Notes: a model not told the origin generated them from the letters alone. A stretch of DNA of 64,000 bases from DASZHJ01 sp963735465 (GCA_963735465.1 CAVTLA010000001.1:1984001-2048000); one strand, 5' to 3'; counted from the first letter of the stretch, positions 35,802-46,499 are shown. Program-made: numbers and translations.

Positions 35802-37322
35802 ATGCCCTCGCTCACCATTCGCCTGAATCCCGCCGATAACGTCGTGGTGGCGCGGGCGGATCTGCTGCCGGGCACCGAGATCCCCGGCGAGAAGTTGACC
35901 ACGAAGGGACACATCCCCGCGGGTCACAAGGTGGCGACCGCGGCCGTCAAGTCCGGCGAGCCCGTGCGCAAGTATGACCAGATTATCGGATTTGCCACCG
36001 CCGCGATTGCGCCCGGCGAGCACGTCCATACCCACAACCTCGCCATGGGCAATTTCGACCGCGACTACGCGTTCTGCGCCGGCGCCAAGCCGCTGGCCGC
36101 GGTCCCCATCGCCGAGCGCGCGACCTTCCAAGGGATCCGGCGCGCCGACGGCCGCGTCGCCACGCGGAACTACCTCGGCGTGCTCACCACGGTAAACTGC
36201 TCCGCCACCGCCGCCCGCTTCATCGCCGAGCAGTTCCGCGGCGCCGCGCTGGCGGAATTTCCCAACGTCGACGGCGTGGTGGCGCTGGGCCACGGCACCG
36301 GCTGCGGCATGGCGAGCGAGGGCGTCGCCATGGACCTCCTGCGCCGCACCCTCGGCGGCTATGCGCGGCACCCGAACTTCGCCGGCATCCTGATCCTGGG
36401 CCTCGGCTGCGAGGCGAACCAGATCGGCGGCCTCATGCGCGCCGAGGGACTGCAGGAGGGGCCGCTGCTGCAGACGATGTCGATCCAGGACAGCGGCGGC
36501 ACGGTCAAGACCGTGCGCGAGGGCGTGGCGCGCCTCAAGGAGATGCTGCCGATCGCCAACCAGGTGCGCCGCGAGACCCTGCCGGCGAGCCACATCACGC
36601 TGGCGCTGCAATGCGGCGGCTCCGACGGCTATTCCGGCATCACCGCCAATCCCGCGCTGGGCGCCTGCGTCGATCTGCTGGTCCGCCACGGCGGAACCGC
36701 GGTCCTGTCGGAGACGCCGGAGATCTACGGCGCCGAGCATCTCCTCACCCGCCGCGCCCAAAGCCGCGCCGTCGGCGAGGCCCTCATCGAGCGCATCCGC
36801 TGGTGGGAGGACTACACCGCCAAGACCGGCAACGAGATGAACAACAACCCCTCTCCCGGCAACAAGGCCGGCGGCCTCACCACCATCCTGGAGAAGTCCC
36901 TCGGCGCCGTCGCCAAGGGCGGCACCACGAACCTGGCGGCGGTCTACAAATACGCCGAGCCCATCACCGAGAAGGGCTTCGTGTTCATGGACACGCCGGG
37001 CTACGACCCCGTCTCCGCCACCGGCCAGGTGGCGGGCGGCGCCAACATCATCTGCTTCACCACCGGGCGCGGCTCGGTCTTCGGCTGCAAGCCGGCGCCC
37101 AGCCTCAAGCTCGCCACCAACACGCCGCTCTTTCAGCGCATGGGCGACGACATGGACATCGACTGCGGCCCGATCGCCGACGGCGGCGCCACGGTGCAGG
37201 AGATCGGCGAGCGCATCTTCAAGCTCGTGCTCGATACCGCCTCGGGCCAGAAGAGCAAGAGCGAGGAGCTGGGCTTCGGCGAGGACGAGTTCACGCCCTG
37301 GCAGCTGGGCGCGGTGATGTAG
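35802..37322 (+). CDS. UxaA/altronate-dehydratase family sugar-acid dehydratase
   Basis: A 506-residue protein with an N-terminal SAF-like domain (about residues 1-100) fused to the altronate/galactarate dehydratase domain. Visible family motifs include GVLTTVNCSATAA, ALGHGTGCGMASEG, LGLGCEANQIGG and LQCGGSDGYSGITANPALG, and the later MDTPGYDPVSATGQVAGGA. The enzyme dehydrates an aldonate to its 2-keto-3-deoxy form. The divergent SDR and FAH genes would carry the product on. The substrate could be fuconate, a pentonate or altronate. GGGAG precedes the ATG. The 3' end is 2 bases from the purC stop. Confidence 0.9.
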   Translation: MPSLTIRLNPADNVVVARADLLPGTEIPGEKLTTKGHIPAGHKVATAAVKSGEPVRKYDQIIGFATAAIAPGEHVHTHNLAMGNFDRDYAFCAGAKPLAAVPIAERATFQGIRRADGRVATRNYLGVLTTVNCSATAARFIAEQFRGAALAEFPNVDGVVALGHGTGCGMASEGVAMDLLRRTLGGYARHPNFAGILILGLGCEANQIGGLMRAEGLQEGPLLQTMSIQDSGGTVKTVREGVARLKEMLPIANQVRRETLPASHITLALQCGGSDGYSGITANPALGACVDLLVRHGGTAVLSETPEIYGAEHLLTRRAQSRAVGEALIERIRWWEDYTAKTGNEMNNNPSPGNKAGGLTTILEKSLGAVAKGGTTNLAAVYKYAEPITEKGFVFMDTPGYDPVSATGQVAGGANIICFTTGRGSVFGCKPAPSLKLATNTPLFQRMGDDMDIDCGPIADGGATVQEIGERIFKLVLDTASGQKSKSEELGFGEDEFTPWQLGAVM

Positions 37323-37324
37323 CC

Positions 37325-38299
37325 TCACGCATACCGCGCCAGGTTCTTCCGAATGCGCTCCAACGGCGGCACCTTGGGATCCGGCAAGTCGAAGCTCCTG
37401 CCGGTGATGGTCTCGTAGGCGCCGATGTAGACGCTGGCTGCTTCCAGCATGACCTCGGGCGGGATCTCCGGGATCGGGTCCTTGTAGGGATCGCAGCGCT
37501 GGACGACCCAGGTGCGGACGAAATCCTTGTCGAAGCTCTGCTGCCGCTCGCCGGCCGCGAAGCGCTGCTGGTAGTTCGCCAGGAACCAGTAGCGGCTGCT
37601 GTCCGGCGTGTGGATCTCGTCGGCGAGGATGATGCGGCCCTCGCCATCGAAGCCGAACTCGTACTTGGTGTCCACGAGAATGAGCCCGCGCGTCGCTGCC
37701 ATCTCGCGGCCGCGGGCGAAGAGGCGGAGCGCCAGCTCCGATACCTCGCGCCACTGCGCTTCCGTCAGCAGTTTCTGCTCGAGGATCTCCGCTTCGGTCA
37801 GCGGCTCGTCGTGGCCGGCATCGAAGGCCTTGGAGGTCGGCGTGATGATGGTGCGCTCGAGCTTCTGGTTCTCGCGCATGCCATCGGGAAAGCGGAAGCC
37901 GTACATCTCCCGCTTGCCGGCCTTGTACATCGGCCAGATCGAGGTGCCGGTGGTGCCGGCGAGATAGTCGCGCACCACGACCTCCACCGGCATGATCTTG
38001 AGGCGCCGGCAGACCACGACGTTGGGATCGGGATAGTCCAGCACGTGGTTGGGAGCCACGTCCTTGGTCGCCTCGAACCAGTAGCGCGCGAGCTGGGTCA
38101 GCACCTGCCCCTTCAGCGGGATCGCGGTGAGGATGCGGTCGAAGGCGCTGAGCCGGTCGCTGGCGATGAGGATGCGCCGCCCGTCCGGCAGGTCGTAGTT
38201 GTCCCGGACCTTGCCGCGATAGTGGCCCGGCAGCCCCGGCACGCTCGCGTCCCAGAGGATGTGGTCGAGGTAGGGCGCGAGCGCCGTCTTATCCGCCAT
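37325..38299 (-). CDS. purC: Phosphoribosylaminoimidazole-succinocarboxamide synthase (long form)
   Basis: SAICAR synthetase of purine biosynthesis, joining CAIR and aspartate with ATP. The 324-residue form resembles the long ADE1-like type. Motifs include HYRGKVRDNYDL, LIASDRLSAFD, VVVRDYLAGT and LVDTKYEFGFD with LADEIHTPDSSRYW. It is the last gene of a closely spaced leftward run (denD-like, DUF1499, cupin, purC) with gaps of 15-36 bases, an unusual setting for a purine gene. Confidence 0.95.
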   Translation of the reverse strand: MADKTALAPYLDHILWDASVPGLPGHYRGKVRDNYDLPDGRRILIASDRLSAFDRILTAIPLKGQVLTQLARYWFEATKDVAPNHVLDYPDPNVVVCRRLKIMPVEVVVRDYLAGTTGTSIWPMYKAGKREMYGFRFPDGMRENQKLERTIITPTSKAFDAGHDEPLTEAEILEQKLLTEAQWREVSELALRLFARGREMAATRGLILVDTKYEFGFDGEGRIILADEIHTPDSSRYWFLANYQQRFAAGERQQSFDKDFVRTWVVQRCDPYKDPIPEIPPEVMLEAASVYIGAYETITGRSFDLPDPKVPPLERIRKNLARYA

Positions 38300-38314
38300 G
38301 CTCTGCCAGTCCCC

Positions 38315-38794
38315 TCAGTAGGGCGTGCCGTCTTTGCGGCTGTAGTGAAACCGGCCGTCGAGATACGTCGCCTGCACGTCGTCATCGGGATACGTCACGG
38401 TGTCGCCGGCACTGCGGTCGCCGACCTCGATGAAGACCACGTCGGCGTCGCTGCGGTTGACGAGATGATGGGCGTCCCCCGTCCCGGCCTTGAAGCCCGC
38501 GCACATGCCCGGCTTGAGCGGCGTCTCGCCGCCGTCGGTCACCAGGACCGGCGTCCCCTCCAGGACGTAGATGAACTCGTCCTGCCGCGCGTGGGCGTGA
38601 TGGAGCGCGGAGATCGCGCCGGGCGCCAGCCGCGTCAGGTTGACGCCGAAATTGGCGAGGCCGAAGGGATCGCCCAGCACCCGCTTGTCGCGGCCTTTGA
38701 CTTTCTCCAGGAACACCTTCGGCGCGCCGACCGGCGTCGGCCGCAGCGGCAGGGTTGCGGCCTCGATCGCCACGGGCTGGGATTTGCTCGTCAT
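38315..38794 (-). CDS. Cupin-domain protein
   Basis: A 159-residue cupin with metal ligands in SALHHAHARQDEFIYVLEG and the second motif AGTGDAHHLVNRSDADVVFIEVG. The C-terminal part YPDDDVQATYLDGRFHYSRKDG resembles cupins often annotated as sugar-binding or auxin-binding-like. GAGG lies 7 bases before the ATG. The substrate is unknown. It is 36 bases downstream of the DUF1499 gene and 15 bases upstream of purC. Confidence 0.85.
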   Translation of the reverse strand: MTSKSQPVAIEAATLPLRPTPVGAPKVFLEKVKGRDKRVLGDPFGLANFGVNLTRLAPGAISALHHAHARQDEFIYVLEGTPVLVTDGGETPLKPGMCAGFKAGTGDAHHLVNRSDADVVFIEVGDRSAGDTVTYPDDDVQATYLDGRFHYSRKDGTPY

Positions 38795-38830
38795 CGCAGG
38801 ACCTCGGTCAGAAGATACGGAGCACGGTAC

Positions 38831-39610
38831 TCAATTCAGCTTGTCCGCGCCCTTGATGGCCGCGAGATAGGCGCGCACGCGTTTCGCATTGGTGCCGAAA
38901 TCGCCGCGGCCGACCCGGCTCTTGGAGCGGACGTCGATGCGGGCGCCGCCGTCGTCGGCGCTCACGCGCACGACGATGTCGTCGGTGAAGCCGTACATGA
39001 GCGTGCGATCGGTCGCCTCCAGGCGGCCGTGGGCGGCATCGATGGTGACGATCGTCCAGCCCTGGCGCGTCGCCTGATCCACCGCCAGCACCAGCGCCCG
39101 GTCCGGCGGCAGGTCGAGGACGAGCGGCACGATATCGGGATAGGCGGATTTCTGCAGCGCCGCGGTGTTGGCGCCGCCATAGACCGCGGACTCCGCGTGC
39201 GCGGCCTGGCGAAGCGGCATCACCGCCTGGAATTCCGGCGGGTTCTCGGTGTCGGTGGTGATGTCGTTGATCGGCGGCACCGACCGCCCGATCGCCCGGA
39301 ACCGGAGCGGCACATAGGCCGAGGCGCCGCCCGCCAGCATCCCTGCCAGCGCAATCAGCGCCCAGACCCGCCGGCGCCCGAGCAGGCTGAAGAGGAGCCC
39401 GAGCGCGCCCACCGCCACGCCGCCGAAGCCGAGATACATGGCAGTGCGCGGCAGCAATCCCAGCGCCACCGACAGCGGCCACAGCCCGACGCGATATCCC
39501 AGCGGTCCCACGACCAGCAGCAGCAGCGCCGCCGCGCCCAGACTGGCGCCGGCCGCGGCCAGAAAGGGCCGCGGACGGCTGGCCATTCCCGCGGTGACGG
39601 CCTGGGTCAT
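38831..39610 (-). CDS. DUF1499 membrane protein
   Basis: A 259-residue protein with three N-terminal membrane helices (LAAAGASLGAAALLLLVVGP, YLGFGGVAVGALGLLFSLLG, RVWALIALAGMLAGGASAYV), then a soluble DUF1499 domain beginning about PPINDITTDTENPPEF and including ARIDVRSKSRVGRGDFG. Function unknown; members are widespread in proteobacteria and chloroplasts. GGAGG lies 7 bases before the chosen ATG. It sits 22 bases after the denD-like gene. Confidence 0.85.
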   Translation of the reverse strand: MTQAVTAGMASRPRPFLAAAGASLGAAALLLLVVGPLGYRVGLWPLSVALGLLPRTAMYLGFGGVAVGALGLLFSLLGRRRVWALIALAGMLAGGASAYVPLRFRAIGRSVPPINDITTDTENPPEFQAVMPLRQAAHAESAVYGGANTAALQKSAYPDIVPLVLDLPPDRALVLAVDQATRQGWTIVTIDAAHGRLEATDRTLMYGFTDDIVVRVSADDGGARIDVRSKSRVGRGDFGTNAKRVRAYLAAIKGADKLN

Positions 39611-39632
39611 CTCGCGACCTCCGAAATCCCGC

Positions 39633-40640
39633 TCATGCCGTGCCGGCCATCGTCCGCTGTGCCGGCAGATCGTCCTCGATGAAGGCCTGGACGATCTCGT
39701 CCATGTCGCGGTCGGCCTGCAGTCCCAGACCCTCGGCGCGTTTCGCATCGATGGCGAGAGGCCAGCCGGCGACGATCTTCTGGATGACAGGATCGGGCTC
39801 CCAGCGGATCCGCTGCACCGCCGCCTCGCCGCCGGCGCGGCGCAATGATTCCACCATTTCCGCCACCGTGACGGCGATGCCCGGAAGCTGGATGGCTCGG
39901 CTGTAACCGAAGGCCTCGCCGGGAATGTCGTGCACCTTTTCGAGGGCGGCCACCAGGCGCCGGGGTGACAGCACCGGCATCACCACGTCCCGCGTCACCG
40001 GGCAGATGACGTCCACGCCCGACAGCGGCTCCCGGAAGATCGAGGAGGCCCAGGTCGAGGCGGCCCGGTTCGGCTTACCCGGCCGGATCACGATGGTGGG
40101 GAGGCGCGGCGAGCGGCCGTCGATGTAGCCCTTGCGGCTGTAGTCGTTGACCAGCAGCTCGCCGATCGCTTTCTGGTTGCCGTAGGAGGTCTGCGGCGTC
40201 AACGCCGTCTCGTCGCTCACTGCCGGCGGCAGCTTGCCGCCGTAGACCGCCAGCGAGCTGGCGAAGACCAGGCGCGGACAGGTGCCGGCGGCGCGGCAGG
40301 CCTCCAGCACCGCCCGCGTACCTTCCAGATTGACGCGGAGGCCGATATCCGTGTCCGCCTCCGCCTGGCCGCTGACGACGGCGGCGAGGTGGAAGACGGT
40401 GCCGGTGCGCTTGTCGATGAGCTCGCGCACGGTGGCGGGATCGGCGATGTCACCGGTGACAACTTTGAGGCGATTGTCGGCGCGCGGCAGCGGCGGGTTG
40501 GGCGCCGCCACGTCGAACAGCACGAGCTCGTCGATGACAGTGTCCTTGCCATCGGGCCCCGCGATCGCGCCGCGGACCAGCAGCCGCGCCGCCAGCTTGC
40601 GGCCGATGAAGCCGGTGCCGCCCGTGATCACTACTTTCAT
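39633..40640 (-). CDS. NAD-dependent epimerase/dehydratase, D-erythronate dehydrogenase-like
   Basis: A 335-residue extended SDR. The nucleotide motif is VITGGTGFIGRKLA, with catalytic-region ASSLAVYGG and TSYGNQKAIGELL (YxxxK). The sequence VVIRPGKPNRAASTWASSIFREPL is typical of the DenD (D-erythronate dehydrogenase) group in four-carbon sugar acid catabolism. Partners OtnK/OtnC are not seen nearby, so the pathway assignment stays tentative. GGAGG precedes the start. It heads the leftward run to purC and is divergent from the TonB gene. Confidence 0.87.
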   Translation of the reverse strand: MKVVITGGTGFIGRKLAARLLVRGAIAGPDGKDTVIDELVLFDVAAPNPPLPRADNRLKVVTGDIADPATVRELIDKRTGTVFHLAAVVSGQAEADTDIGLRVNLEGTRAVLEACRAAGTCPRLVFASSLAVYGGKLPPAVSDETALTPQTSYGNQKAIGELLVNDYSRKGYIDGRSPRLPTIVIRPGKPNRAASTWASSIFREPLSGVDVICPVTRDVVMPVLSPRRLVAALEKVHDIPGEAFGYSRAIQLPGIAVTVAEMVESLRRAGGEAAVQRIRWEPDPVIQKIVAGWPLAIDAKRAEGLGLQADRDMDEIVQAFIEDDLPAQRTMAGTA

Positions 40641-40723
40641 AGAGCCGTTTCCTCCGCTGTGCCCTGGTGTCCGCCAACCCTCGTCGCTAGTCTTTTATGG
40701 AACCGGACAGGAGACAAGAGGCG

Positions 40724-41803
40724 ATGCCGAAAGGGCTGGAGCCAAGCCCTAGCATAGGCGACGACGATTTGCTCGCGACACCGGAACGCCTCGCCGCCGA
40801 CCGGCGCCGGTGGTGGCGGGCGACCCTGGGATCGGGGCTGTTTCATGCCCTGATGCTGGCCCTGCTGCTCGGCCTCTGGCGGAGCGAGGGGCCGGTGGAG
40901 GCGCCGCCGATCCCCGTCGTCCTGATCCCCGGCATCGGCGAGGCCGGCGCCGCCAGCGGCGGCGATGGCGGCGGCGCCATGGAGCAAGGGCCGACCGCCA
41001 AGGGAGCCGAGACGGAGCCCCAGGAGTCCGCCGACTCCGAAGGCGGCGCCAGCGCCACTCCCACGGCGGAGAGCGCGCCCCAGGCCGACCTGCCGCAGCC
41101 CGCGGAGCCCGCCCAGCCCATGGTGACGGCGGCGGAAGCGCCCACCCCACCCGCCGCCGACCCGTCGCCGGCGACGATCACGCCGCCCCCCGGTCCGGAC
41201 GGCCAGACCCAGGCCAGCACCGCGCCGCCCGACCCACATCCCGAGCACGCCCCGCCGGTGCCCCCGCACAAGCCGAGCCCGCCCCAGCCCGCCCCTGTCG
41301 ACATCGCAACGGCGCCGCCCTCGCCACATCCGGCCCCCGCCGCGGTTCCGGCCGTGCCGACCCAGACCGCGACCGCCCCCAACCCCGCCGCGACGCCGGG
41401 CGTGCCCGGCTTCGACGAAGGCAGCGGCGGCCCCGGCGGCGTCGGCCAGGGCGTCGAGGGGACCGGCCTCGGCGTCGTCGGCCAGGGCAAGGGGCCCGGA
41501 GACGACTACCTCGACCGCGTGCGCCGCCACATCCGGCGCTACCTTACCTATCCCGAGGTGGCGCGAAAGCAGAAGCGCGAGGGCGACGCCACCATGGCAG
41601 TGGTCCTGCGCCGGGACGGCACCGTGCTCTCGGCCAAGATCGAGCAGAGCACGGGCTACGCCGAGCTCGACAACGCCATGCTTAGGGCGGTCCACGACGC
41701 CTCGCCGGTGCCGCCCTTCCCCAAGACCTACCCGCGCGAGCAGGGCGAGGTGCTGCTGCCCTTCGACTTCCATCTCGGATTCCTCGACCGCATCTTCCGC
41801 TAG
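40724..41803 (+). CDS. TonB-type energy transducer
   Basis: A 359-residue protein. A short cytoplasmic N-terminus is followed by one membrane helix (LGSGLFHALMLALLLGLW), a ~220-residue Pro/Ala/Gly-rich periplasmic spacer, and a C-terminal TonB domain (IRRYLTYPEVARKQKREGDA, LDNAMLRAVHDASPVPPFP). It would link the proton-motive ExbBD complex to outer-membrane receptors, but no exbB, exbD or receptor gene is adjacent. ATG 40724 has AAGAGG just upstream; an in-frame ATG at 40697 is an alternative. Confidence 0.88.
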   Translation: MPKGLEPSPSIGDDDLLATPERLAADRRRWWRATLGSGLFHALMLALLLGLWRSEGPVEAPPIPVVLIPGIGEAGAASGGDGGGAMEQGPTAKGAETEPQESADSEGGASATPTAESAPQADLPQPAEPAQPMVTAAEAPTPPAADPSPATITPPPGPDGQTQASTAPPDPHPEHAPPVPPHKPSPPQPAPVDIATAPPSPHPAPAAVPAVPTQTATAPNPAATPGVPGFDEGSGGPGGVGQGVEGTGLGVVGQGKGPGDDYLDRVRRHIRRYLTYPEVARKQKREGDATMAVVLRRDGTVLSAKIEQSTGYAELDNAMLRAVHDASPVPPFPKTYPREQGEVLLPFDFHLGFLDRIFR

Positions 41804-41851
41804 CGCCGCGCCACCGCCGGCTGCATCCGGTTGACCAAAGTCCCTTCAAAT

Positions 41852-41882
41852 CGTCATGACCGGCCTTGAGTTGGTCATGACG
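41852..41882. repeat. Palindromic intergenic hairpin CGTCATGACC/GGTCATGACG
   Basis: A perfect 10-bp stem (41852-41861 with 41873-41882) around an 11-base loop GGCCTTGAGTT. It resembles a class of CGTCATGGCCGGG-type hairpins common between alphaproteobacterial genes. It lies 48 bases after the tonB stop and may also act as a transcript end, though no T run follows. Confidence 0.6.
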
Positions 41883-41910
41883 GATGAGAGGCTGCCTCGT
41901 TCAATTTCTT

Positions 41911-41938
41911 CGTGTCCTCCGTGCCGCCGTGGTGAATC
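41911..41938 (-). repeat. CACGGAGG repeat, copy 1
   Basis: The plus strand reads CTCCGTGCCGCCGTGGTGAA at 41917-41936, differing by one base from the copy at 44521-44540 and lying inverted relative to the copy at 44319-44340. It lies in the 341-base gene-free gap 41804-42144, which otherwise holds only the hairpin at 41852 and AT-richer sequence. Confidence 0.6.
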
Positions 41939-42144
41939 TTCTTTTCCCTTCCACGCCATCGCTCCGGAATTGGGTTCGTTTCGCAGAATTCATTTTTGCC
42001 GACCTACCTCGGCGCCCTATGTTTCTGCGTACAACCTTGCCGCGTTTAGGCGTGGGATTTCTCCGCATCGACCGGGAACTTCCGGGATGAGATGCGCCGA
42101 CTGAACGCTTCTAACGTACGATCTGGGAAGTGAGTGGGCCCCGT

Positions 42145-43377
42145 TCAAGGGGCGGCGGGAAGCTCCGCCTGTCGCGCCAGAAAGTCCCGCATGGCCGGGT
42201 CCTCGCAGAGACCGATGGCGCGGCTGTAGGCCTCGTCGGCCTCGGGCAGCCGTCGCATCCGCTTCAGGAGATGGGCAGCGAGCGCCCAGTAGGGCTGGTA
42301 GCTGCTGACGACGTCGGCGGGGATGACCGTGAGGAAGGTCCAGCCGGTCTCGGCGCCCCGCGCCTCGGCAACAGCGGCGGCGCGGCCGACGAGGGCGCCG
42401 ACGGTGGGCGCGAGACGGACGAGGCCCTCGTAGTAGAGCGCGATGGTCTCCCAGTCAGTGCCGCCGGTGACAGCACGGCGCGCGTGCATGGACTGGATCG
42501 CGGCCTCGAGCTGGAAGCGGCCGAGGCGGTTGCCGGCTTCGGCGCTCGTCAGCAGCGCGTCCGCCTCCGATATCATCTCCGCCGACCAGAGCGACGTATC
42601 CTGCTCCGTGAGCGGAACGTAAGCGCCCTCGGCGGTGCGCCGCGCGTCCCGCCGCGCCTCGCAGAGGAGCATCAGCGCCAGCAGCCCCTGCACCTCCGGC
42701 TCCGCCGGCAGCAGGCGCCGGAGCAGCCGGCCGAGCTCGATCGCCTCCAGCGCCAAGCCTTTGCGGCGCGGGTCGGCGCCGGCGACGTCGTCCCAGCCGC
42801 TGCCGTAGGCGGCATAGATCGCCTCCAGCACCGCGTCGAGGCGCGGCGGCAGCTCCTTCGCCTCCGGCACCTCGAAGGCGATGCCGGCGTCGCGAATCTT
42901 GGTCTTGGCGCGGAAGAGCCGCTGCCCCATGGCGCTGGGACGCATCAGAAAGGCCGACGCGATGCGTGCCGCATCGAGCCCCAGCACAGTCTGTAGCATC
43001 AGCGGCGTATGCGCCGCGGCGTCGATGGCGGGATGGGCGCAGATGAACAGCAGCTTCAGGCGTTCATCGGGAAACATCATGTCGGTGCTCGCGACTTCCT
43101 GAGCCTCGTCGGCGACGGCCAGAAGCGTCGGCACCGCCTCGGCCTGGACGCGGACGTGACGGGCGCTGTCGGTGAGGCGGTTGCGCGCCGCGGTCAGGAG
43201 CCAGGCCTCGGGCTTCGCCGGCACGCCCGCCGTGGGCCAGGTCTCGAGCGCGGCGCGGAAGGCGTCGGCCAGCGCATCCTCCGCCGCCGCCACGTCCCGC
43301 GACCGCGCGGCGAGATACGCCACCAGGCGGCCATAGGACTCGCGCGCCGCCCGTTCGACCGCGCGGCGCGCGTCCAT
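42145..43377 (-). CDS. ECF-family RNA polymerase sigma factor (ECF42-like, with C-terminal extension)
   Basis: A 410-residue sigma-70-like factor. Region 2 (YGRLVAYLAARSRDVAAAED, PEAWLLTAARNRLTD) and region 4 (LLQTVLGLDAARIASAFLM) occupy the first ~180 residues. The remaining ~230 residues are helical/TPR-like (VLEAIYAAYGSGWDD, LGRFQLEAAIQSMHARR), the large C-terminal extension of the ECF42 group. ECF42 genes usually sit with YCII/DGPF-domain genes, as here: two such genes lie directly upstream. No anti-sigma gene is present. Regulation probably works through the C-terminal domain. Confidence 0.92.
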   Translation of the reverse strand: MDARRAVERAARESYGRLVAYLAARSRDVAAAEDALADAFRAALETWPTAGVPAKPEAWLLTAARNRLTDSARHVRVQAEAVPTLLAVADEAQEVASTDMMFPDERLKLLFICAHPAIDAAAHTPLMLQTVLGLDAARIASAFLMRPSAMGQRLFRAKTKIRDAGIAFEVPEAKELPPRLDAVLEAIYAAYGSGWDDVAGADPRRKGLALEAIELGRLLRRLLPAEPEVQGLLALMLLCEARRDARRTAEGAYVPLTEQDTSLWSAEMISEADALLTSAEAGNRLGRFQLEAAIQSMHARRAVTGGTDWETIALYYEGLVRLAPTVGALVGRAAAVAEARGAETGWTFLTVIPADVVSSYQPYWALAAHLLKRMRRLPEADEAYSRAIGLCEDPAMRDFLARQAELPAAP

Positions 43378-43382
43378 GGTCC

Positions 43383-43739
43383 TCAGCTCACCGGCGGCAG
43401 ATTGGGCCTCACTTCCACGCCGCCATTCGGACCGGCCGGGAAGCGTGCCGCCCACTCGAGAGCAGCCTCGATGTTCGGCACATCGATGATGAAGAAGCCG
43501 CCGAGCTGCTCCTTGGTATCGGCGAAAGGCCCATCCTGGACCAGGCGATTGCCGTCGCGATAGCGCAGAGAGGTGGCGGTCGAGGGCTGCTCGAGGCCGG
43601 CGCCGGCCACCACGATGCCCGCATCCTTCAACGCCTTCATGTAGGGCGTGAAGCGGGCCCAGAAGGCTTCCCGCTGCTTCGGATCGCGGCGGGCGGCGAA
43701 TTCCTCGGGTGACTGGTAGAACAGCAGTGCGTAGTTCAT
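43383..43739 (-). CDS. YCII-related (DGPF) domain protein 2
   Basis: A 118-residue YCII-like ferredoxin-fold protein. The hallmark is LVQDGPFADTKEQLGGFFII, with the early MNYALLFYQSPEEF and the later IEAALEWAARFP. The ATG at 43739 follows GAGAGGAAGCC. The sigma-factor gene starts 6 bases downstream of its stop, so they form one operon. It is a paralogue of the next gene upstream, a local tandem duplication that has diverged. Its biochemical role is unknown; DGPF proteins are ECF42 partners. Confidence 0.9.
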   Translation of the reverse strand: MNYALLFYQSPEEFAARRDPKQREAFWARFTPYMKALKDAGIVVAGAGLEQPSTATSLRYRDGNRLVQDGPFADTKEQLGGFFIIDVPNIEAALEWAARFPAGPNGGVEVRPNLPPVS

Positions 43740-43833
43740 GGGCTTCCTCTCGACGGTTGGGAGCACGGGATGCGCTCCGGCATGTCGGTGACGCGCGGGC
43801 GAGCGGGGTTTCGACATCGCCCACGCGATTTCT

Positions 43834-44181
43834 TCAATTCGGCAGCACCGCGACCGGACGGATCTCGAACACACGCTCCGTGGCGTGGGGAATGCGCGCC
43901 GCCCAGGAGATCGCGGTATCGAGATCGGGCACGTCGATCATGATGAAGCCGCCAAGCTGCTCCTTGGTGTCCGCATAGGGGCCGTCCTGCACCAGCCGCT
44001 CGCCATTCCGGAAACTGAGCCTGGTGGCGGTCTCGGAGGCCTGCAGCCCGACGCCGTCCACCAGCACGCCAGCCTCCTGCAGCAACTTCGCATAGCGCGG
44101 CCAGTCCTGGGCGCGGGCGGGATCGCTGCCGCAATCGGCTTTATCCGCGGCGGTCTGATAGATCAAAATCGCGTATTTCAT
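43834..44181 (-). CDS. YCII-related (DGPF) domain protein 1
   Basis: A 115-residue protein of the same YCII/DGPF family, with LVQDGPYADTKEQLGGFIMI and MKYAILIYQTAAD. It is first in the YCII-YCII-sigma operon; 94 bases separate it from the second copy. ATG 44181 has GAGGA 5 bases upstream; an ATG five codons earlier is less well placed. The two copies share about half of their residues by eye. Confidence 0.9.
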   Translation of the reverse strand: MKYAILIYQTAADKADCGSDPARAQDWPRYAKLLQEAGVLVDGVGLQASETATRLSFRNGERLVQDGPYADTKEQLGGFIMIDVPDLDTAISWAARIPHATERVFEIRPVAVLPN

Positions 44182-44318
44182 GGCTTTCCTCTCCATCGCT
44201 GGGGAGCGGGACTATCCGCGCTCGAATCATGACGGCCCGGCGGGCGGCATTTCGACATCGGCCGGAAAATTATTTCGCGATAGTGGGGCGAGGTCGAGGG
44301 TTAACAATAACCCTAGGA

Positions 44319-44541
44319 TTCACCACGGAGGCACGGAGAGCACGGAGAAGGGAAAGCGCAAGGCATCGTGCATCCTTCAACTCGCACGCCAAGGCGCGCG
44401 GCTCAGGATGAAGACGATTGTTGATCACACAAAGAAAATCTCCTCATCCTGAGCCAGGCCCGAAGGGCCTGAGTCGAAGGACGCACGATGCCCGTACAGA
44501 CAACCGGAGCAATACTCTCCTCTCCGTGCCTCCGTGGTGAA
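44319..44541. repeat. MITE-like element: 22-bp inverted repeats around nested repeats
   Basis: TTCACCACGGAGGCACGGAG begins at 44319; the 22-bp word 44319-44340 is the exact reverse complement of 44520-44541. Between them are two oppositely oriented copies of the CATCCTGAG/CTCAGGATG intergenic repeat (44371-44413 and 44441-44482). The second contains CAGGCCC-GAA-GGGCCTG. No coding sequence is supported. It occupies most of the 366-base gap between the YCII gene and recQ. Confidence 0.6.
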
Positions 44542-44547
44542 ATCCTT

Positions 44548-46402
<1,855 letters not shown>

Positions 46403-46499
46403 TCGGGAGACCTTCGACTCGGGTGCGGATCACACTCTACCGCATCCGGCCTGCAGATCGGCACTGCGTCCTTCGACTCGTGATGCTCCTTCCGTCCTC

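Noticed and set aside
36611..39682. A 1023-codon plus-strand frame across uxaA and the purC run
   Set aside because: It runs through four well-supported genes in a non-coding frame, with Arg/His/Gln-rich content typical of shadow translation.
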